Below are positions 7,450-14,851 of a stretch of 16,116 nt of DNA, one piece after another. Below the pieces are notes generated by a model, which was not told the DNA's origin, did not search any database, and was given only the letters and a program-made list of their open reading frames with translations. This stretch comes from DATBFX01 sp036558305 (GTDB lineage Bacteria > Chloroflexota > Chloroflexia > Thermomicrobiales > UBA6265): contig DATBFX010000372.1 in NCBI GenBank assembly GCA_036558305.1, positions 1 through 16,116 of the forward strand, read 5' to 3'. The translations under genes and the position numbers were made by a program. Numbering within the stretch: position 1 is the first letter of the stretch; each line of letters begins with the position of its first letter.

Positions 7450-8829
7450 ATGGGTTCGACGAACGGTACCTGGGACGCGCTCCTCGCGGGTGAGCAAGAA
7501 CAGCACCTCGCGGAATTCTTCGAGTTCTTGCGCATCCCGAGTGTCAGCGCCCTCCCGGCTCACCAACCGGACATCGAGCGGGCCGCGGCCTGGACGGCCG
7601 ACCGCCTCCGCCGCGCCGGCGTCCCCGAAGTCGAGATCCTGCCGACCGGTGGCAAGCCGCTGGTCTGGGGGCGTTGGCACGTCGCCGACGACCAACCGAC
7701 CGCGCTGATCTATGCCCACTACGACGTTCAGCCTCCCGATCCGCTCGACCTCTGGACGACACCGCCGTTCGAACCGGCGATCCGCGACGGCCGGATTTAC
7801 GCCCGCGGTGCCGCGGACGACAAGAACGGCATCCTCCAGACGATCCTGGCCGTCGAGGCGCTGGCCCGCACCCAGGGCCGGCCGCCCATCAACCTGGTCT
7901 TCTTCTTCGAAGGCGAGGAGGAGATCGGCAGCCCCTCCGTCGCTCCCTTCATCGGCGGCGCTCGCGACCGCCTCGCCTGCGACTGGGTGATCAGCGCCGA
8001 CGGTTTGATGTGGGCTGCCGGCCAGCCCTCCCTCACCGTCTCCACCAAGGGGATGGCCGCCTGCGAGTTCCACCTCCGCACCGCCAACACCGACATGCAC
8101 TCCGGAGTCTACGGCGCCTTCGTCGGCAACGCCGCCCAGGCGATGGCTCACCTCGTCGCGAGTCTGCACACGCCCGGCGGTCGCGTCGCCGTCGACGGGT
8201 TCTACGATCGCGTCCGCGAACCGACCGCCGAGGAGCGGGCCGAAGCGGCCAGGGTCCCGTTCGACGACGCGGCCGTGAGGAAGAGTCTCGGCTCCCCCGG
8301 CTTCTGGGGCGAACAGGGTTACACTCCATTGGAGCGGAGCTGGCTTCGCCCCACCCTCGACGTCAACGGCATCTGGGGCGGTTTCCAGGGCGACGGCAAG
8401 AAAACGGTCACCCCGGCCGAAGCGCACGCCAAGATCACCTGCCGCCTCGTGCCCGACCAGGACCCGGACGACATCCTCGACCTGATCGAGCGCCACGTCA
8501 CCGCTCACACCCCGGCCGGCGCGGCCGTCACCTTCGTCCGCCAGCCGGGTCAGGCCCGTCCGTTCGCCATCGGCCGCGACAACCCGGCGCTCGTCACCGC
8601 CGGCGACACGCTGCGCCGGTTGTCGGGCAAGGACCCGCTCGTCATCCGACTCGGCGGCACCCTCCCCATCGCCGAAGTCTTCCGGCAAGAACTCGGCGCC
8701 GAGATGGTCTTCTACGGGTTCGGCACCATGGACTGCAACGCCCACGCCCCCAACGAATGGCTCCGCGTCGAAGACTTCCATTTCGGGGTCCGCGCCTACT
8801 GCGCGTACCTCACGGCGCTGGCCCGGTGA
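7450..8829 (+). CDS. M20 family dipeptidase/metallopeptidase
   Basis: The 459-residue protein is a zinc-dependent M20 peptidase of the dipeptidase (PepV/CNDP-like) group, expected to hydrolyse dipeptides or related amides in the cytoplasm. The two-metal site is complete: H90 and catalytic D92 in AHYDVQPP, bridging D123 in RGAADDKNG, the E157-E158 pair in EGEEEIGS, D184 in SADGLMW and H432 in CNAHAPNEW. The lid domain contains TDMHSGVYG, typical of the group. Length is normal. GGAGGGGAG nine bases before the ATG at 7450 is a strong ribosome site. No signal peptide is seen. It is followed by an inverted-repeat spacer of about 170 bases before the next gene. Confidence 0.93.
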   Translation: MGSTNGTWDALLAGEQEQHLAEFFEFLRIPSVSALPAHQPDIERAAAWTADRLRRAGVPEVEILPTGGKPLVWGRWHVADDQPTALIYAHYDVQPPDPLDLWTTPPFEPAIRDGRIYARGAADDKNGILQTILAVEALARTQGRPPINLVFFFEGEEEIGSPSVAPFIGGARDRLACDWVISADGLMWAAGQPSLTVSTKGMAACEFHLRTANTDMHSGVYGAFVGNAAQAMAHLVASLHTPGGRVAVDGFYDRVREPTAEERAEAARVPFDDAAVRKSLGSPGFWGEQGYTPLERSWLRPTLDVNGIWGGFQGDGKKTVTPAEAHAKITCRLVPDQDPDDILDLIERHVTAHTPAGAAVTFVRQPGQARPFAIGRDNPALVTAGDTLRRLSGKDPLVIRLGGTLPIAEVFRQELGAEMVFYGFGTMDCNAHAPNEWLRVEDFHFGVRAYCAYLTALAR

Positions 8830-8836
8830 CGAATGA

Positions 8837-8906
8837 CAAGTGGCAAGTGCCGAGTAACGAGCTTCGAGCTTCGAGCTTGGGCGGTGCGCTCCTTGCCACT
8901 TGCCAC
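8837..8906. repeat. Inverted repeat with three kinds of heptamer repeat
   Basis: CAAGTGGCAAG (8837-8847) and its exact complement (8892-8902) enclose a 44-base loop that contains CGAGCTT three times in tandem (8858-8878). The right arm is itself TTGCCAC twice (8893-8906). The element starts 8 bases after the dipeptidase stop codon, so it may act as a transcript end, but no T-run follows. Confidence 0.7.
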
Positions 8907-8997
8907 TCGTCGTCGGAACCGTTTGCGCGTCGTCGGCGTTGTCTCGATGACGGGGCAGCGTCCCCCAAACGTTGAGACGCGAGACGGAGCGACGGAG

Positions 8998-9960
8998 ATG
9001 TTGGGCGAACGATTTTCACGACGATCGTTGTTCGGGGCGATTGGTGGCATGCTGGCGGTCGCGGCGACGGTGCCGGCGTGGGCGTCGGTGGGGGCGTGCG
9101 GAGTCGCACCGGAGCCCGATCCGATCGACCACCCGACCGGTACCGACGAGCTTGTCCTCCGCATCGCCGTGAGCGGCGGTTTTGTGCCGCCCCAGGTGGC
9201 GATTTCCGAGGTGCCGCAGCTCTCCCTGTACGGCGATGGGCGCGCCATCACCACCGGTCCCGTGATCGACATCTTCCCGACCCCGGCCCTGCCGAACCTG
9301 CGCCAGATCCGCCTCACCGAAGCCGGTGTCCAGCAGGTCCTGGCCGCGGCGCGGGAGGCTGGACTCCTCGATGGCGACAAGAGCTATGCCAACACCACGG
9401 TCGCCGATGCGCCGACCACCACTTTCACCGCCAACGCCGGCGGCAAGACGACGACGGTTACCGCCTACGCCCTCGGCTTCGATGCCGACCCGACTTGGAG
9501 CGCCGAGGAAAGCGAGGCGATCGCCAAACTCCAGGCATTCGCTGGCTCCGCCATCGACCTCGCATCCCGGGTCGATCCGGCCAACGTCGTCTCCGGCGAC
9601 GAGGCGTACCCGACCGATCGTCTCCAGATCGTCGCCCAACCGATCGATCCCTCGTTGGCAACCCCCGAGCCGAACGACCCGACCCAGAACCAACCGCCGA
9701 TGGACTGGCCCCTCGCGACCCCGCTCACCGAAGCCACGCCGATCACCGACCTCCTCGGTGCGGACCAGGACTTCCGCTGCGGTGTCATCGCCGGCCAGGA
9801 TGCCGCCACTATCGTCCAGGCGGCCCTCAAGGCCAACGTCCTCACCCCCTGGGTCAGCGAGGACGCCCGCTACTTGGTCACTTTCCGTCCCCTGCTTCCC
9901 GACGAAACCGGCTGTCCACCGCGCCCAGCGGAGACCGCGGCAACACCGCTCGCGTCGTAG
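8998..9960 (+). CDS. Exported protein of unknown function, probable Tat signal
   Basis: The 320-residue product begins MLGERFSRRSLFGAIGGM with a hydrophobic run to AWAS, fitting a twin-arginine signal peptide (R8-R9). Cleavage could fall after AWA (27-29), or VGAC (31-34) could serve as a weak lipobox. The mature part contains ELVLRIAVSGGFVPPQ, LSLYGDGRAITTGP and FTANAGGKTTTVTAYALG, a pattern I associate with uncharacterised secreted actinobacterial and Chloroflexota proteins. I know no function, and no catalytic motif is visible. A Pro/Thr/Gln-rich stretch lies around residues 220-245. The ATG at 8998 has GGAG eight bases upstream and places the signal at the N terminus; the longer in-frame start at 8947 lacks a ribosome site. 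It ends 31 bases from the convergent MutS-like gene. Confidence 0.75.
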   Translation: MLGERFSRRSLFGAIGGMLAVAATVPAWASVGACGVAPEPDPIDHPTGTDELVLRIAVSGGFVPPQVAISEVPQLSLYGDGRAITTGPVIDIFPTPALPNLRQIRLTEAGVQQVLAAAREAGLLDGDKSYANTTVADAPTTTFTANAGGKTTTVTAYALGFDADPTWSAEESEAIAKLQAFAGSAIDLASRVDPANVVSGDEAYPTDRLQIVAQPIDPSLATPEPNDPTQNQPPMDWPLATPLTEATPITDLLGADQDFRCGVIAGQDAATIVQAALKANVLTPWVSEDARYLVTFRPLLPDETGCPPRPAETAATPLAS

Positions 9961-9991
9961 GGTCGGTACCCGCATCGCCCCCTCGAGTGCG

Positions 9992-11830
9992 TCACAAATC
10001 GAACCCGACCAACTCCATCAGCCGCAGCGCGTTCGTCGACGTCGCGAGGCCCGGACGCAACGTGTAGTCGAATCCCATCGACGGTCCGTCTGCCGTCTCC
10101 GCCACCGTGTCGCGGAAATGGACGAGGTGAGCGACGCCGGACAACTCCGGTCCTTCCGCTAGGGTCAAGTCGTGGGTCGAGACCGCGCCGATCGCGCCCC
10201 GATCGACCAGACCGCGGACGATCCGTCGGGCGGCGATCTGCCGCTCGGCGGTGTTGGTGCCTTGCAGGATCTCGTCGAGCAAATAGAAGCGCCGTGGTCC
10301 TCCCGGTTCGACGTCGCCCGCGGCGTCGACGATCTGCTTGAGCCGCAACAACTCCGCCATGAAGAAGGAGACACCCCGCTCCAGCGAATCCTGAACCCGG
10401 ACGCTGGTCCAAAGCGACACCGGTGGCGTCCGCAGCGACGACGCGCAGACCGGCCCGCCCGCCCCTGCCAGCACGATGTTGACCCCGATCGCCCGCAACA
10501 GCGTACTCTTACCCGACATGTTCGAACCGGTCACCAACAAGAATGTCCCCGGCGGCCCAACGTCGACGTCGTTGGCGACGCGGACGACGTCCGCCAGCAG
10601 CGGGTGCCCCAACGCCCGCGCCTCGAACCGCGTCGCGTTCATGTCCACGACTGGGAACGCCCACTCCGGTTCGTCGTGGGCCAGTCCCGCCAACGCCGCC
10701 AGCGATTCGACGATACCGATCGTCTCCAACCACTCGCGTACCTGCCGCCCCGACGTCGTCTGCCACCGCTCCAGCGCATCGAGCACGTGGATATCCCAGC
10801 AGGCCAACGCCTGCAACGGTAAGTAGGCAATCGATCCGGGCGGCACGGCCCACGCCGTCAACCGGTGCAGCCGCCGCACCTGTTCGTGCGCCGGCCGGTG
10901 ATCGCTCTCCAACCGTTCCCGCAACCGCCGCAGGAGCGGTGCGTCGGCGTGTTGCGCATCGAGATGAGCGAGCAATTCGGCGTAGCCGACCAGCGCGTGG
11001 TGCTGAGCGGCAGCAAACCCGATCGGCTCGCGCGCACAATGCCCCAGCACCTGACTGAGCATCAGGTTCAGCACGAGGAATACCCCCCAGAGGGGGAAGC
11101 CGAGGATGCCGGCGATTGCGAGCGCCCCCGTGAGGACGAGCAATCCCACACTCGCCCGCGCCGCCCAAACGAGACCACGCCGGTGCGCCAACCACGGCTC
11201 GCCTTCCGCCCACTGCAGGAACGGCGCCGGGTCGGGCCGTTTCTCACCGGCCAGCCGCCCGGCCAGCGCCAGCTCCTGGCGCCAGTCCAACAACGGCGCC
11301 AACTCGGCGACGGCCTCTTGCCGGTCCTTTACCTCGGTCGGCGAGGCGGGACGGAGCAACCAGCCGCGCAGCCGGGTGTTCCCCATCGGCGTTTCGACGG
11401 TTTCCAGCAGATGAAAAACGGACGCACGGCCGAACAGGTCGAGATCCGCCGCGAACGGGTGATCGGGCGTTGCCCGAAACCCGTGCCGAAGCGGCAGGTC
11501 GACCCACGCCCGGCGCATCCGTTTCTCCGCCTCGTCGTTCAAATCGTGGAGGATCGATGCCCGCAACCGCCGCTGCCCGAGTTGCCGGTGCACGACGACC
11601 AGCACGACGAACGCCACGAGTGCCAGGACGGCCGGCACAACCGGCGGCCACCGACGCGCCCAGATCGCCCAGACCGCGCACGCCGCGAAGGCGACGAACG
11701 CGATCAGCCGCAGGTTCGCGACGCGGTTCCATCGCTCGGTCAGATCGCTCCGTTCCCCGGCGAAGCGATCGCGGCGGGAGGCGTAGAGGGTACAGTTGCG
11801 AACCGATGCCTCCCCGATCGGGCTATTCAT
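9992..11830 (-). CDS. Membrane-anchored MutS-like ATPase
   Basis: The 612-residue protein ends in a complete MutS-type ABC ATPase domain: Walker A GSNMSGKST (435-443), signature SLERGVSFF (482-490), Walker B YLLDE (516-520) and STHD (551-554). The N-terminal half carries hydrophobic segments at about 40-58, 63-82, 224-244 and 246-265, and a helical region resembling the MutS lever/clamp around 270-420. The mismatch-recognition domain with its Phe-x-Glu motif is absent, so it is not the mismatch-repair MutS. Bacterial membrane MutS homologues of this shape have no settled function. Start is uncertain: ATG 11830 or GTG 11845, neither with a good ribosome site. It lies 30 bases downstream of the DUF5615 gene on the same strand, suggesting cotranscription. 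Confidence 0.88.
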   Translation of the reverse strand: MNSPIGEASVRNCTLYASRRDRFAGERSDLTERWNRVANLRLIAFVAFAACAVWAIWARRWPPVVPAVLALVAFVVLVVVHRQLGQRRLRASILHDLNDEAEKRMRRAWVDLPLRHGFRATPDHPFAADLDLFGRASVFHLLETVETPMGNTRLRGWLLRPASPTEVKDRQEAVAELAPLLDWRQELALAGRLAGEKRPDPAPFLQWAEGEPWLAHRRGLVWAARASVGLLVLTGALAIAGILGFPLWGVFLVLNLMLSQVLGHCAREPIGFAAAQHHALVGYAELLAHLDAQHADAPLLRRLRERLESDHRPAHEQVRRLHRLTAWAVPPGSIAYLPLQALACWDIHVLDALERWQTTSGRQVREWLETIGIVESLAALAGLAHDEPEWAFPVVDMNATRFEARALGHPLLADVVRVANDVDVGPPGTFLLVTGSNMSGKSTLLRAIGVNIVLAGAGGPVCASSLRTPPVSLWTSVRVQDSLERGVSFFMAELLRLKQIVDAAGDVEPGGPRRFYLLDEILQGTNTAERQIAARRIVRGLVDRGAIGAVSTHDLTLAEGPELSGVAHLVHFRDTVAETADGPSMGFDYTLRPGLATSTNALRLMELVGFDL

Positions 11831-11860
11831 CTCATGCAAGGCCACGACGGGCGCAACGCA

Positions 11861-12331
11861 TCATGCCTTCGGCCCATCCCCGTTCGATGGATCGCTTGCT
11901 GTTCGCGTTGCGAACGGTCTGTATCCGCCGCGAGTCACCTCTTCCCATCCGTGCAGCGGTGACCATTCGAGCAAGCGATCCGAAACAGTGTCTTCAGGTG
12001 CGTCATCGAAAAGAGCTTGGAGCAATTGTGCGGCTCGAGGAGTAGCGAGTACGGGGGACTGAGGCAACCTCGCTATGCCGGCATGCCTTGGGCGAGGCTG
12101 CACCGCAAAGGCAGCGAACCAATCCTGCCATGCGAAATGAAGGAGGCGGAAATCATCTCTGTCGTGCGTGACGAGGATTCGCTGGGTCTGAACCGCGGTC
12201 AACAGGCGCATGTGGTCGGACGTGCCGCTCGGAAAAACATCGCGTGAATAGACGACATCGAAGCCGACTGCTCGTAGCAGCACGATGAGAAGCCGATCGA
12301 CGTTCTCGTCGACGTACAGACGGACGACCAC
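11861..12331 (-). CDS. DUF5615 PIN-like protein, putative toxin/RNase
   Basis: The 156-residue product matches the DUF5615 (Mut7-C/PIN-like) pattern: LYVDEN with D8 and E9, then AVGFDVVYSRDV, SGTSDHMRLL and ILVTHDRDDF with D57 and D60. These acidic residues would form the metal site of a PIN-fold RNase. It is longer than the roughly 110-120 residues usual for the family; the extra is a C-terminal tail rich in charged residues. Start is GTG at 12331, with AAGGG ten bases upstream. A DUF433-like gene lies upstream; DUF433 with DUF5615 is a recurrent pair regarded as a likely type II toxin-antitoxin module. RNase activity is inferred, not shown. Confidence 0.82.
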   Translation of the reverse strand: MVVRLYVDENVDRLLIVLLRAVGFDVVYSRDVFPSGTSDHMRLLTAVQTQRILVTHDRDDFRLLHFAWQDWFAAFAVQPRPRHAGIARLPQSPVLATPRAAQLLQALFDDAPEDTVSDRLLEWSPLHGWEEVTRGGYRPFATRTASDPSNGDGPKA

Positions 12332-12437
12332 TCAATTCGCACCCTTCAGTTGATGGTGCCGGTTACGGGCAGCAATGGTTCGACGTGATCGTCAAGCTGG
12401 TGTCTGATCCTGGCGTCGCCTCACACGCCATGGAGAT

Positions 12438-12782
12438 CTACAATTCGAAGTCGGCTCGATGCTCGTGGTCTGCGTCCGCTTCTGCTTCGAGCAGGAGTTT
12501 CGCATCGAAGAGCTGTCGATGCCGACGATAGAAAGCAATCGCGGCGATTACAGCCTCGCGGGGCAAATCGTACGCATCGGCGACGGCATCAACACTTTCG
12601 ATCCGAAGAACCAATAGGAGCCGCCAGACCGGTGGCCCGCCCCCGCGGTCATCGACCGCATGCGCCTCGTGCCGGCCGAGTCGCACGTCATCACGGCGAA
12701 TGTACCGTGCGATCAAGGCATCGGCCTCGTCATCAGAAATCTCGAGTTCATCGACGACGTCGCGAACACTCGTCTCCGCCAT
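12438..12782 (-). CDS. DUF433-like protein, putative antitoxin
   Basis: The 114-residue product has the C-terminal pattern of the DUF433 family: VWRLLLVLRIESVDAVADAY, then LPREAVIAAIAFYRRHRQLF (about 52-92), a helix-turn-helix-like fold commonly partnered with DUF5615 nucleases. Residues 1-45 are acidic and unlike the usual DUF433 N terminus, so the protein is divergent. AAAGG eight bases before the ATG at 12782 supports that start over the in-frame GTG at 12806. It lies 31 bases after the NYN gene and 106 before the DUF5615 gene, on the same strand. The likely job is to neutralise the DUF5615 protein and perhaps bind its own promoter; this is inferred from family pairing. Confidence 0.7.
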   Translation of the reverse strand: MAETSVRDVVDELEISDDEADALIARYIRRDDVRLGRHEAHAVDDRGGGPPVWRLLLVLRIESVDAVADAYDLPREAVIAAIAFYRRHRQLFDAKLLLEAEADADHEHRADFEL

Positions 12783-12813
12783 CGTCTGGACCTTTCCGAG
12801 GGACACCGCGGCG

Positions 12814-13851
12814 TTATCTCACCTCCACCGAAGCCGCCCGTCTGCCCCGCGCGGCCGGCGCGATCACGTTGCCGACGTTGTCCTCGTCCTCATCGTCGAT
12901 CTCCGCGCCGTCTCCTTCGGCCTCGCCGTCTTCGTACTCCTCCTCGTCTTCGTACTCCTCCTCGTCCTCGTAGCCTTCCTCGTATTCCTCGTCTTCCTCG
13001 AACTCTTCGTCCTCGTCCCGCGGCAGACCGTCGTAGGCGTCGTTCTGGTAGCCGGGGATCGCCTGCTGGACAAGCGGGTGGTTCGGGTTCAATTCCGTCG
13101 TCACCAACTCCTGCATCTGGCCGTTGACCGTCTGCCGCTTCGTCAAAATGCCCTTGCGCAGGAACTCCATCACCTTGGCCTCGATGTGCTCCGACGGCAA
13201 GACCGTCCGGTCGAGGAACCGCCAGAGTGTCCGGCTCATGTGACTCTGGGTCGGCACGAACCCGGCGTGGAGTTGCTTGACGTAGGCATCGATCGCCCGG
13301 ATCACCGAGAGATCGACGTCGACCGACTGCGACATCTGCAGCGGATCCTCTTCGCCCGCGGCGGCGACGAGATCGGGACTGACCGAACCGGGGACCCCGC
13401 AGATCACCACCCGCCGGCCGAGCCGGTTGCGCAGCGTGGTGACCACCCGGATGAAGTCCTTGTCCCCGGTAAAGAGGAGGAAGGTGCGGATGTCGGGCCG
13501 GCCGAGCGCGGTGTTGATGATGTCGATCGCGAAGTTGAGGTCGGACCGGGAGACGATCTTTTCCCGTCCCTGCTGGTCGATCGTCCGTTTTGCCGGGTAG
13601 TGCTGGGCCTCGAACCCGGCGACGTCGAGCCGGTTGCGGACGGCGGGTGGGTGCTGCTCGAAGTCGGCGTAGGCGCGGGCGATCGCCATCAACCCGTACT
13701 TGAGTGCCTTGTCGCGCCAGGTCAAGGGGTCCGGTTCACGACCGAAGGAGTTGATGGTGGAGTACCGTATATTCTCGAAATCCACGAAGACCGCGACTTC
13801 CGATCCGGGTCCCTGTTGCATCGATCCCCCTGCGGGTACGTTGTCGGTCAT
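12814..13851 (-). CDS. NYN domain protein with acidic C-terminal tail, putative RNase
   Basis: The 345-residue protein has an NYN (PIN-like, LabA/DUF88-type) domain: VAVFVDFENI with D24, SRSDLNFAIDIINTAL with D104 and D110, and LLFTGDKDFIRVV with D130 and D132, the acidic cluster expected of a metal-dependent RNase. Residues of about 205-265 look like a small winged-helix module. Residues 279-325 are almost entirely Glu, Asp, Tyr and Gly, encoded partly by an exact 18-base duplication, and the final 20 residues are basic to neutral. GGAGGA seven bases before the ATG at 13851 is a strong ribosome site. It heads a four-gene minus-strand cluster. The substrate is unknown; NYN proteins act in RNA processing or decay in other organisms. 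Confidence 0.88.
   Translation of the reverse strand: MTDNVPAGGSMQQGPGSEVAVFVDFENIRYSTINSFGREPDPLTWRDKALKYGLMAIARAYADFEQHPPAVRNRLDVAGFEAQHYPAKRTIDQQGREKIVSRSDLNFAIDIINTALGRPDIRTFLLFTGDKDFIRVVTTLRNRLGRRVVICGVPGSVSPDLVAAAGEEDPLQMSQSVDVDLSVIRAIDAYVKQLHAGFVPTQSHMSRTLWRFLDRTVLPSEHIEAKVMEFLRKGILTKRQTVNGQMQELVTTELNPNHPLVQQAIPGYQNDAYDGLPRDEDEEFEEDEEYEEGYEDEEEYEDEEEYEDGEAEGDGAEIDDEDEDNVGNVIAPAARGRRAASVEVR
12928..12963. repeat. Exact 18-bp tandem duplication within the NYN gene
   Basis: The unit GTCTTCGTACTCCTCCTC occurs twice back to back (12928-12945 and 12946-12963), encoding EEEYED-type repeats in the acidic tail. Neighbouring sequence continues as degenerate versions, so the tail probably grew by slippage. 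Confidence 0.8.
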
Positions 13852-13863
13852 CTCCTATTCCTC

Positions 13864-14098
13864 CGAGAACGACGTGAGGTGCGGCACCCGATGATCGGTT
13901 CTGGTTGGTGGGAAACGCAGGCAGGGTACTCCTAGGCGTGACCTAACCCAAAACGAACCATCCACACACCGGTGCGCACCGTGCTGAGTCATTAACCGCG
14001 GCGGACCCACGCGATCGGTTGTCCACCGCACGTGCCGGAGCCACCCGGCTTCACCCCACGGGTCAGTCTAGCACGATCGGAGGTTTGCCGCGCACGTG
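13864..14098. other. Intergenic region upstream of the NYN gene, no gene seen
   Basis: This stretch separates the minus-strand NYN cluster from the downstream end of the MBL gene. I see no supported reading frame or RNA. It must hold the NYN-cluster promoter, but I could not identify convincing -35/-10 boxes. A perfect 12-bp palindrome lies at 13970-13981. Confidence 0.5.
13970..13981. promoter_or_regulatory. Perfect palindrome CGGTGCGCACCG, possible operator
   Basis: This 12-bp perfect dyad lies about 120 bases upstream of the NYN start, within the only spacer able to hold the cluster promoter. GC-rich DNA yields such palindromes by chance, so regulator binding is speculative. Confidence 0.25.
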
Positions 14099-14218
14099 AG
14101 CCGGTAGCCGGTAGCCGGTAGCCGGTGGGAGAGACGGACAGGGGGACAGGCGGATAGTACCACTCGGTCCTCAGTCCTCAGCACGCTCCTACCGGCTACC
14201 GGCTACCGGCTACCGGCT
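14099..14218. repeat. Long inverted repeat built of heptamers (CCGGTAG/TACCGGC)
   Basis: CCGGTAG is repeated three times plus a variant copy at 14101-14128, and TACCGGC four times at 14190-14217. The arms 14099-14126 and 14191-14218 are exact complements over 28 bases, and pairing extends about five more positions inward with one G-T. The 54-base loop contains TCCTCAG twice (14168-14181). The stem would be very stable at the 3' end of the MBL transcript and could end or protect it. Confidence 0.85.
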
Positions 14219-14833
14219 AACGAGCCAGCGTTCGGCGCCGATGGTGGTGGTGCGGCCGTGGCCGGGGTAGACGACGGTGTCGGGTGGGAGATCGACGAGG
14301 CGGGCGAGACTGCGGTTCATCGTGTCCTGGTCGGCGCCGGGGATGTCGACGCGGCCGTGGCCGGCGGGGAAGAGGACGTCGCCGCCGAGGAAGACGCGAT
14401 CGGGTTCGGAGACGAGGGCGATGTGGGACGGATCGTGCCCCGGTAGGTGCATGACGCGAAAGACGTGGTCGCCGAGGCGGACCTCGTCGCCGTCGGCGAG
14501 GAGGCGGTCGGGGGTCACGGGCGGGATGGTGAACGGCAACTCCATCGTCGCGCTGCCGGGGTGGGCGAGAGGTTCGACGGCGAGTTGGTGGGCGGCGAGC
14601 GGGGCGCGGAGGCGGGTTTTCAGCTCGGCGGCGTCGCCGATGTGGTCCCAGTGGGTGTGGGTGATCACGATCAGGGTGACCCGCAGACCGGCCGTTGTCG
14701 CCGCGCGCTCGATCCGGTCCGCCACGTCCATCGGCGCGTCGACGACGATCGCCTCGCGCGTGGCGTCGTCGGCGACGAGGAAGGCGTTGGTTTCGATGGG
14801 GCCGCCGACGAAGGATTCGATGGTCAAGGCCAT
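14210..14833 (-). CDS. Metallo-beta-lactamase fold hydrolase, glyoxalase II-like
   Basis: The 207-residue product is a short MBL-fold hydrolase of the glyoxalase II-like type. The full metal-ligand set is present: THTHWDHIG (H59, H61, D63, H64), H133 in HLPGHDPSH, D152 in LGGDVLF and H192 in YPGHG. Such proteins hydrolyse thioesters such as hydroxyacyl-thiols; the substrate here is not known. The ATG at 14833 has GGAG nine bases upstream. It follows the PHP gene by 18 bases on the same strand, so the two are very probably one transcript. Unusually, the last codons AGC CGG TAG lie in a heptamer array, so the C-terminal Ser-Arg and the stop are set by repeat sequence. Confidence 0.92.
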   Translation of the reverse strand: MALTIESFVGGPIETNAFLVADDATREAIVVDAPMDVADRIERAATTAGLRVTLIVITHTHWDHIGDAAELKTRLRAPLAAHQLAVEPLAHPGSATMELPFTIPPVTPDRLLADGDEVRLGDHVFRVMHLPGHDPSHIALVSEPDRVFLGGDVLFPAGHGRVDIPGADQDTMNRSLARLVDLPPDTVVYPGHGRTTTIGAERWLVSR

Positions 14834-14851
14834 GCTGTTCCGCTCCGATCG

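Noticed and set aside
6889..8781. 630-codon minus-strand frame opposite the YggT and dipeptidase genes
   Set aside because: It is antisense to two well-supported genes and has no recognisable domain.
12332..12437. Protein-like plus-strand segment (QQWFDVIVKLVSDPGVASHA) between the DUF433 and DUF5615 genes
   Set aside because: The open stretch is short, has no ribosome site or start, and runs into sequence antisense to the DUF433 gene; chance is the simpler explanation.
14099..14218. CRISPR array
   Set aside because: The units are 7 bases in direct tandem without spacers and form one large inverted repeat.
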